Assembly (NCBI GenBank): GCA_964487295.1
Contig: CAZAQL010000093.1
Span: 1-10,846 of the forward strand
Length of the DNA stretch: 10,846 bases
Direction of reading: 5' to 3'
From: JAPEKQ01 sp964487295
GTDB taxonomy: Bacteria > Joyebacterota > Joyebacteria > Joyebacterales > Joyebacteraceae
Part shown: in pieces, positions 6,440 through 10,846 of the stretch
How positions within the stretch are numbered: the first letter of the stretch is position 1
Layout: every line of letters starts with the position of its first letter
Made by a program: the position numbers and the translations under genes
Notes under the pieces: model-generated
The model's input: only the letters and a program-made list of their open reading frames with translations
Databases searched by the model: none
Told to the model about the DNA's origin: nothing

Positions 6440-7870
6440 GTGCGCATGCTCATAGGCGGACGCCCCGCGGACGCACCCAACCGGATCGACGTGCTGAATC
6501 CGTTCGACGGCTCGGTCATCGACACGGTGCCCGACGCCGACGAGCGCTCTGTGGCGGAGGCTCTCCGATGCGCGGAGCGCGGCGCTCGCGCGATGCGGAA
6601 CATGCCGCGCGCCGAGCGGGCGTCGGTGCTTCACCGGGTGTCCGGGATGATCGAACGCCGCTCGGAGGAACTCGCCACCCTGCTCTGCCGGGAGGTGGGG
6701 AAGACGATCCGGGAGGCCCGCGGCGAGGTTGCCAGGGCCGTGCAGACCTTCCGTCTCTCCGCGGAGGAGGCGCGCAGGCTCGCAGGGGAGGTCGTCCCCT
6801 TCGACGGAGCTCCGTCCGGAACCGACCGGTTCGGGTTCACGCTTCGCGTTCCCGTCGGGATCGTCGTCGCCATCACTCCCTTCAACTTCCCGCTCAACCT
6901 GGCCGCCCACAAGGTCGGACCGGCGCTCGCCGCCGGGAACGCCGTCGTGCTCAAGCCGGCGAGCGCGACGCCGCTGTCGGACCTCGTGCTGGGGGAGATC
7001 CTCGTCGAGTGCGGGCTTCCGCCGGACGCGATCTCTGTGATCACGGGCCCCGGCGGCACGGTCGGTGAGGCCCTCGTCAGCGATCCGAGACCACGCGTCG
7101 TCACCTTCACGGGGAGCGCCGAGGTCGGCCGCTCCATCGTGGCGCGCGCCGGGCTCAAGCGGTGCGCGATGGAACTGGGTTCGAACTCGGCCGTCGTGGT
7201 GGAGCCGGACGGCGACGTCGAGACGGCCGCACGGCGGTCCGTCTTCGGCGCGTTCGCGCTCGCCGGGCAGGTGTGCATCTCGGTCCAGCGTGTGCTCGTC
7301 CACGAGAGCGTCTTCGAGGCCTTCGTGGACCGGGCCGTGTCGAACGCCGGGGGACTCGTCCTGGGCGATCCGGCGAACGAGGCAACCGACATCGGGCCGA
7401 TGATCGACTCCCGCGAGGCGGAGCGAGCTGAAGCCTGGATCGGGGAGGCGGTCCGAGCGGGCGCCGTCGCGCGAACGCCTGTAGAGAGGTCCGGGGCTCT
7501 GCTCAAGCCGGTGGTGCTGACGGATGTGCCGGTCGATGCGAAGGTCTGGGCCGACGAGGCCTTCGCGCCGGTGGTCTGCGTTCGTCCCTACGCAACGCTC
7601 GACGAGGCCATCGGGATCGTGAACGCCTCGAGGTACGGTCTTCAGGCGGGCATCTACACCGAGACCCTCGAGACCGCCCTGCGGGCCGCGCACGAGATCC
7701 GCTGCGGCGGCGTGATGGTCAACGACGTGCCCACGTACCGGGTGGATCTCATGCCGTACGGCGGGGAGAAGGACAGCGGTCTGGGACGCGAGGGTCCGAG
7801 ATACGCCATCGAGGAGATGTCCGAGGTGCGGGTCGTGGGTATCCGACGTCGCCCCGGGCTTTCCTCTTGA
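6440..7870 (+). CDS. NAD(P)-dependent aldehyde dehydrogenase
   Basis: The start is GTG 6440, 8 nt after AAGGA (6427-6431), beginning one spacer base after the upstream TGA; ATG 6446 is the alternative but is badly spaced. The product is 476 aa, the usual length of the ALDH superfamily, which oxidises aldehydes to acids with NAD(P)+. Catalytic landmarks are present: ITPFNFPLN with Asn149, the cofactor-binding strand ending VVLKPAS, the FTGSAEVG turn, the general base Glu245 in MELGSN, and the nucleophile Cys279 in GQVCISVQR. EAFAPV, YGLQAG and MPYGGEKDSGLGREG complete the fold. The ELGSN, GQVCISVQR and YGLQAG wording is closest, from memory, to the uncharacterised y4uC/ALDH21-like branch, near lactaldehyde and non-phosphorylating glyceraldehyde-3-phosphate dehydrogenases. 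The natural substrate cannot be read from the sequence. The tight junction with the AAA+ gene implies translational coupling. Confidence 0.9.
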   Translation: MRMLIGGRPADAPNRIDVLNPFDGSVIDTVPDADERSVAEALRCAERGARAMRNMPRAERASVLHRVSGMIERRSEELATLLCREVGKTIREARGEVARAVQTFRLSAEEARRLAGEVVPFDGAPSGTDRFGFTLRVPVGIVVAITPFNFPLNLAAHKVGPALAAGNAVVLKPASATPLSDLVLGEILVECGLPPDAISVITGPGGTVGEALVSDPRPRVVTFTGSAEVGRSIVARAGLKRCAMELGSNSAVVVEPDGDVETAARRSVFGAFALAGQVCISVQRVLVHESVFEAFVDRAVSNAGGLVLGDPANEATDIGPMIDSREAERAEAWIGEAVRAGAVARTPVERSGALLKPVVLTDVPVDAKVWADEAFAPVVCVRPYATLDEAIGIVNASRYGLQAGIYTETLETALRAAHEIRCGGVMVNDVPTYRVDLMPYGGEKDSGLGREGPRYAIEEMSEVRVVGIRRRPGLSS

Positions 7871-7895
7871 CAGGCGGCCGGATTCATCCTATCTT
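7867..7895 (+). promoter_or_regulatory. Near-consensus sigma70 promoter for tRNA-Val and the infC operon
   Basis: A perfect TTGACA -35 box (7867-7872) and TATCTT -10 box (7890-7895, five of six consensus bases) are separated by exactly 17 bp. The expected start site is near 7902, about 59 nt before the tRNA. The TTGA of the -35 box contains the stop codon of the aldehyde dehydrogenase gene. This is the strongest promoter match in the window, as expected for a stable RNA. Confidence 0.8.
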
Positions 7896-7960
7896 CATAT
7901 GTTCAGAAATCGAGACATCCGGGACGCCGCGCAGGCGCCGGCCGCTCGATATCTGGCTCA

Positions 7961-8038
7961 GGGCGATTAGCTCAGCTTGGTTAGAGTGCCTGCTTGACAT
8001 GCAGGAGGTCACTGGTTCGAGTCCAGTATCGCCCACCA
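7961..8038 (+). tRNA. tRNA-Val (anticodon GAC)
   Basis: A full cloverleaf can be drawn. The acceptor GGGCGAT (7961-7967) pairs with ATCGCCC (8028-8034). The D-arm is GCTC/GAGT with a GG-containing loop. The anticodon stem CCTGC/GCAGG encloses loop TTGACAT, placing GAC at 7996-7998. The variable loop is 5 nt, and the T-arm ACTGG/CCAGT carries loop TTCGAGT. The discriminator is A8035 and CCA is encoded at 8036-8038. It reads GUC and GUU valine codons. It lies directly downstream of the promoter at 7867-7895 and upstream of infC in the same orientation, so it may be processed from a longer operon transcript. Confidence 0.97.
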
Positions 8039-8219
8039 CAGTTTCAGAGCAAGAAGGAGCATTCCGCTTCTCACCTCGAGGCAGCCACGGCGCGCCGAAG
8101 AGGTTTGAACTGACCGCACACGGGCTCGATCGCCCGTGCGCGGAGCGACGGGATGCCCATTGAGCATCCCGTTCGTCGTTTATGACCGCCGGCAGAGCCG
8201 GCATGGGGAAGGAGGCACG
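8039..8219 (+). promoter_or_regulatory. Structured infC leader, candidate autoregulatory region
   Basis: This 181-nt stretch between the tRNA and infC contains no supported gene. Three hairpins can be drawn: CACGGGC/GCCCGTG (8119-8138, 6-nt loop), ACGGGATGC/GCATCCCGT (8148-8172, 9-bp stem, 7-nt loop, followed by T-rich TCGTCGTTTA), and GCCGGC-AGA-GCCGGC (8188-8202), which ends three bases before the Shine-Dalgarno region. GGGC at 8122-8125 could alternatively pair with GCCC at 8155-8158, joining hairpins one and two. In Bacillus subtilis the infC-rpmI-rplT operon is controlled by ribosomal protein L20 through a leader at this position; I infer a similar role here but cannot match the L20 recognition structure by eye. 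Confidence 0.45.
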
Positions 8220-8786
8220 TTGGCCATACTCAAACCGCGCGTCAATCGCCGGATCAGGATCTCCCAGGTGCGCGTCATCGATAGTGACGGGACGCAGATC
8301 GGGGTCCTTCCGACGTCTGAAGCGCTGGCGCTTGCCGAGGACCGCGGGCTCGACCTCGTCGAGGTGTCACCGAAGGCGAGGCCGCCCGTCTGCAAGATCA
8401 TGGACTACGGCAAGTACATGTACGAGCAGAGGAAGAGCGCCAAGGAGGCCAAGAAGCGGCAGCACGTGACGCAGGTCAAAGAGATCAAGATGCGTCCGAA
8501 GATCGAGAAGCACGACTACGAGTTCAAGGTCCGTCACGCGCGCGAGTTCCTGGAGCAGGGCGACAAGGTGAAGTGTACGGTGATCTTCCGCGGACGAGAG
8601 CTCGCGCACAAGGAGCTCGGCGCGAAGATCATCAACCGCGCCGTCGAGGACCTGTCGGATGTCGCGCAGGTCGAGGTGCCGCTCCGCCACGAGGGCAGGA
8701 GCATCGTGCTCGTGCTCGCGCCGGTCCCGGCCTCGAAGAAGAAGGAGAAACGAAAGGGCGACGATGCCGAAGATCAGAACGCATAA
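8220..8786 (+). CDS. infC: Translation initiation factor IF-3
   Basis: IF-3 binds the 30S subunit, keeps it apart from 50S and checks start-codon pairing. The start is placed at TTG 8220, 4 nt after AAGGAGG (8209-8215), giving 188 aa, normal for the family. No ATG or GTG lies at a suitable place: the only upstream in-frame option (GTG 8136) would translate through the leader hairpins. ATA 8226 is the other candidate. A rare start codon fits the E. coli gene, where AUU lets IF-3 repress its own synthesis. The N-domain starts VNRRIRISQVRVI and includes DLVEVSP and CKIMDYGKY; a Lys-rich linker helix follows (YEQRKSAKEAKKRQ), then the C-domain with KEIKMRP, DYEFKVRHAREFL and VIFRGRELAHKELG. The C-terminus is a charged Lys-rich tail. 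It is the first protein gene of the infC-rpmI-rplT-pheS-pheT run. Confidence 0.96.
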   Translation: MAILKPRVNRRIRISQVRVIDSDGTQIGVLPTSEALALAEDRGLDLVEVSPKARPPVCKIMDYGKYMYEQRKSAKEAKKRQHVTQVKEIKMRPKIEKHDYEFKVRHAREFLEQGDKVKCTVIFRGRELAHKELGAKIINRAVEDLSDVAQVEVPLRHEGRSIVLVLAPVPASKKKEKRKGDDAEDQNA

Positions 8787-8958
8787 GGGCGCCGCGAAGC
8801 GCTTCAAGCGCACGGCGTCCGGGAAGCTCCGGAGGAACAGGGCCTACACCGGGCACTTCTTCATCCGGAAGGGCGCGACGCAGAAGCGCAATCTGCGGAA
8901 GCCCGCCTACGTGTCCGATGCAGACAAAAAGAGGATCAACAGGCTGATGCCGAGTTAG
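8764..8958 (+). CDS. rpmI: Large ribosomal subunit protein bL35
   Basis: The product is a 64-aa, strongly basic protein beginning MPKIRTHKGAAKRFKRTASG, the standard opening of bL35, and ending KRINRLMPS. Start ATG 8764 is inside infC: the genes overlap by 23 nt in different frames, so translation is probably coupled to infC. A modest AAAGGG (8753-8758) lies 5 nt upstream of the start. It sits between infC and rplT as in most bacteria. Confidence 0.97.
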   Translation: MPKIRTHKGAAKRFKRTASGKLRRNRAYTGHFFIRKGATQKRNLRKPAYVSDADKKRINRLMPS

Positions 8959-8974
8959 GAAGGACCACGCAGCG

Positions 8975-9337
8975 ATGTCCAGGTCGACAGGAGCACCTGC
9001 CTCTCGCAGGAGACGGAAGAAGATCCTCAAGGCCGCCAAGGGGTACCGGGGTGGCCGAGGAAAGCTCATCCGGACAGCGACGGAGTCCGTCCATCGCGCC
9101 GGGCAGTACGCGTATCGTGACCGCAAGAGGCGCAAGGGCGATATGCGCAGGCTGTGGATCATCCGCATCAACGCCGGGGCCAGAATGCACGGGCTGTCGT
9201 ACAGCCGGTTCATGCACGGCTTGAAGGCGGCCAACATCGAGGTCGACCGCAAGATGCTCGCCGAGATGGCCGTCGACGACGAGGCCGGCTTTGCCCGGCT
9301 GGCGGAGATCGCGAAGGGAAGTCTCGAACAGGCCTAG
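8975..9337 (+). CDS. rplT: Large ribosomal subunit protein bL20
   Basis: bL20 binds 23S rRNA early in 50S assembly and in several bacteria also represses its own operon. The product is 120 aa. Start ATG 8975 follows AGGAAGGA (8957-8964), which overlaps the rpmI stop codon. Diagnostic motifs are AKGYRGGRGKL, QYAYRDRKRRKGDMRRLW, INAGARMHGLSYSRFMHGL and IEVDRKMLAEMAV. The extreme N-terminus (MSRSTGAPASRRRRKKIL) departs from the usual MARVKRGV-type opening but keeps the Arg/Lys-rich RNA-binding stretch. Confidence 0.97.
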   Translation: MSRSTGAPASRRRRKKILKAAKGYRGGRGKLIRTATESVHRAGQYAYRDRKRRKGDMRRLWIIRINAGARMHGLSYSRFMHGLKAANIEVDRKMLAEMAVDDEAGFARLAEIAKGSLEQA

Positions 9338-9358
9338 GAACCCGCGGGGGGTGGCGAC

Positions 9359-10363
9359 GTGCTCCATCGGCTTGACGAGCTGAGAGCTGAGGCCACGGAT
9401 CTCTTCGAACGCGCGGCGAGCGAGTCCGACCTCGAGGAGCTCCGCGTCAGGTATCTCGGCCGGAAGAGCGAGCTGAACCAGCTGTCGCGGGGTCTCGGGA
9501 GCCTGGAACCGTCGGAGCGGAAGGCCGTCGGCCAGGCGGTCAACGCGCTCAAGAAGGATCTCGGCGCGCTCCTCGAGGCCGCGCGTGAGAGGTTGTCCGG
9601 AACCGGCCCCGGCGGCGGGCTGGATCTCACGCTGCCCGGTCGCCGGCCGTGGGTCGGACGGCGGCACCCGCTCATGCGGACGCTCGGGAGGCTCGAGGAG
9701 ATCTTCAGGCTCCTCGGGTTCGAGGTCGCGCTCGGTCCGCACATCGAAGACGACTTCCACAACTTCGAGGCGCTCAACATCCCGCCCGACCACCCGGCGC
9801 GCGACATGCACGACACGTTCTACGTCGAGGGCGACCGTCTTCTCAGGACGCACACTTCGCCCGTCCAGATCCGCACGATGCAGAGCAGGAAGCCTCCGAT
9901 CAGGATCATCGCGCCCGGGCGTGTCTACCGCAACGAGACGCCCGACGCCTCCCACGGGGCCGAGTTCTACCAGCTCGAGGGGCTCTACGTCGACCGGGGC
10001 GTCCGCTTCGGCGAGCTCAACGGCGTGTTGACGCGGTTCTTGAGGGAGCTCTACGGGCCGGACGTGGCGGTGCGGCTGCGCCCCGGCTTCTTCCCGTTCA
10101 CGGAGCCATCGGCCGAGATCGACGTGGAGTGCCGCGTGTGTCACGGCAGCGGCTGCAGCGTCTGCAAGCAGACGGGCTGGGTCGAGCTTCTCGGGGCCGG
10201 GATGGTTGACCCCCGCGTCTTCCGGGCGGTGGGCTACGACCCCGACGAGATCAGCGGATACGCCTTCGGACTGGGCGTGGACCGCATCTGCATGATGGAG
10301 ACAGGTATCGACGACATTCGCCTGCTGTGGGACAACGATCTGAGGCTCCTCAGGCAGGTCTGA
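9359..10363 (+). CDS. pheS: Phenylalanine-tRNA ligase alpha subunit
   Basis: This catalytic subunit of the PheS2-PheT2 enzyme charges tRNA-Phe with phenylalanine using ATP. The start is GTG 9359, preceded by GGGGGGTGG (9346-9354) and 21 nt after the rplT stop; the product is 334 aa, a normal length. The N-terminal ~85 residues form the predicted tRNA-contacting coiled coil, including the conserved YLGRKSELNQL. The class II catalytic core shows motif 1 (HPLMRTLGRLEEIF), EDDFHNFEALNIP, RDMHDTFYV and HTSPVQIRTM. Motif 2 is RVYRNETPDASHGAEFYQLEG (188-208) and motif 3 is GLGVDRI (304-310). A C-X2-C-X4-C-X2-C cluster (258, 261, 266, 269) occurs in many bacterial PheS and may bind zinc. pheT follows 71 nt downstream. 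Confidence 0.97.
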   Translation: MLHRLDELRAEATDLFERAASESDLEELRVRYLGRKSELNQLSRGLGSLEPSERKAVGQAVNALKKDLGALLEAARERLSGTGPGGGLDLTLPGRRPWVGRRHPLMRTLGRLEEIFRLLGFEVALGPHIEDDFHNFEALNIPPDHPARDMHDTFYVEGDRLLRTHTSPVQIRTMQSRKPPIRIIAPGRVYRNETPDASHGAEFYQLEGLYVDRGVRFGELNGVLTRFLRELYGPDVAVRLRPGFFPFTEPSAEIDVECRVCHGSGCSVCKQTGWVELLGAGMVDPRVFRAVGYDPDEISGYAFGLGVDRICMMETGIDDIRLLWDNDLRLLRQV

Positions 10364-10434
10364 GCGGTTCGATGCGGCGGTGAGCAGCCCTCCGGCGCTC
10401 CCGCGACGCGGCCCCATTTCCCGGAGATGATCCG

Positions 10435-10846
10435 ATGAACGTCAGTCTGACTTGGCTTCGCGACTACGTCGATTTCGACCTCGAGCCACGGGATGTCGCG
10501 AGGCGACTGACCGAGACGCTCACCGAGACCGTCGTCGTGGAGTCGCCTGCCGCCGCCGTGACCGGCGTCGTCGCGGCCCGCGTCGTCGCGGTCGACGGGC
10601 ACCCGCACGCCGACAGGCTCAAGGTCTGTGTGGTCGACTGGGGCGAAGGCTCCGGAAGCGTCGTCTGCGGGGCGCCGAACGTGCGCGCCGGGATGGTCTC
10701 GGCGCTCGCGCTCCCGGGAGCCGTGCTCGCGGGAGGCCGCTCCGTCGGAGCCGCCACCATCCGTGGTGTCGCATCCGAGGGCATGCTCGCCTCGCTCGAG
10801 GAACTGGGCCTCGAGGAGCACTCTGATGGGATCATCGAGTTCGACG
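10435..10846 (+). CDS. pheT: Phenylalanine-tRNA ligase beta subunit, 3'-truncated by window edge
   Basis: The start is ATG 10435 with GGAG (10423-10426) 8 nt upstream. The frame stays open to the window end, giving 137 residues of a protein usually near 800. The opening MNVSLTWLRDYVDFDL is typical. An OB-fold tRNA-binding-like domain follows from about residue 42, with HADRLKVCVVDWG, VVCGAPNVRAG and then TIRGVASEGML and DGIIEFD, the conserved end of this region. The beta subunit contributes to tRNA binding and, in its absent C-terminal part, editing of Tyr-tRNA-Phe. It is co-oriented with pheS and presumably in one transcript. Confidence 0.96.
   Translation, partial: MNVSLTWLRDYVDFDLEPRDVARRLTETLTETVVVESPAAAVTGVVAARVVAVDGHPHADRLKVCVVDWGEGSGSVVCGAPNVRAGMVSALALPGAVLAGGRSVGAATIRGVASEGMLASLEELGLEEHSDGIIEFD

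Noticed and set aside
6326..7693. Long minus-strand open frame opposite the aldehyde dehydrogenase
   Set aside because: It is a shadow of a well-supported plus-strand gene, with low-complexity Arg/Asp-rich text and no recognisable motif.
8105..8132. Possible separate infC promoter with TTGAAC at 8105
   Set aside because: At 16-18 bp spacing there is no acceptable -10 box (GATCGC-like sequence), and the tRNA promoter upstream already accounts for transcription.
7867..8163. Sense open frame across the tRNA (AISSAWLECLLDMQEVTGSSPV)
   Set aside because: It is the sense-strand counterpart of the same artefact: the words come from tRNA arms, and no ribosome site or conserved domain is present.
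7884..8204. Antisense open frame across the tRNA, containing GLEPVTSC-SSRHSNQ-like text
   Set aside because: This is a common false protein produced by reading the complement of a tRNA; the cloverleaf at 7961-8038 explains the sequence fully.
8936..10417. Long minus-strand open frame opposite rplT and pheS
   Set aside because: High GC at third codon positions keeps complementary frames open. The plus strand encodes clear bL20 and PheS here, and the minus product shows no domain.

Overview
The window is a high-GC bacterial chromosome segment with every supported gene on the + strand. Two large secreted proteins end in a FlgD-like Ig C-terminal domain, a domain common in high-GC lineages of the FCB superphylum (Eisenbacteria, Krumholzibacteriota, Latescibacterota and relatives). 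That affiliation is an inference from domain style and base composition; no marker gene was compared.

Layout. (1) Positions 1-3593 hold two tandem paralogues of a putative secreted glycoside hydrolase (GHL15-like TIM barrel, Fn3-like domain, acidic linker, FlgD-like C-terminal domain). The first is cut off by the left window edge; the second is complete with a signal peptide. Between them lie a three-copy 34-bp tandem repeat and a perfect-stem hairpin. (2) Positions 3688-7870 look like one operon: a good sigma70-type promoter, a CvpA-family membrane protein, a large Clp/Hsp100-like AAA+ protein and an aldehyde dehydrogenase that starts two bases after the AAA+ stop codon. (3) Positions 7867-10846 are a conserved translation operon: a near-consensus promoter (TTGACA, 17 bp, TATCTT) whose -35 box overlaps the dehydrogenase stop codon, tRNA-Val(GAC), a structured 181-nt leader, infC (apparent TTG start), rpmI (overlapping infC), rplT, pheS and the start of pheT, which runs off the right edge.

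The most unusual item is the Clp-like protein at 4399-6438. Its fold is readable through both AAA+ modules, but the catalytic residues are replaced: first-module Walker A ends K-R rather than K-T/S, first-module Walker B is D-N rather than D-E, second-module Walker B is E-Q rather than D-E, the second-module arginine finger is Gly, and the aromatic pore-loop residues of both rings are gone. A VGF tripeptide remains at the place where ClpC binds ClpP. The usual Clp N-domain is missing and is replaced by a 12-residue low-complexity repeat. This looks like a Clp-derived pseudo-unfoldase rather than a working chaperone. Its link to CvpA and an aldehyde dehydrogenase is unexplained. The remaining genes are ordinary, apart from the start codon and leader of infC.
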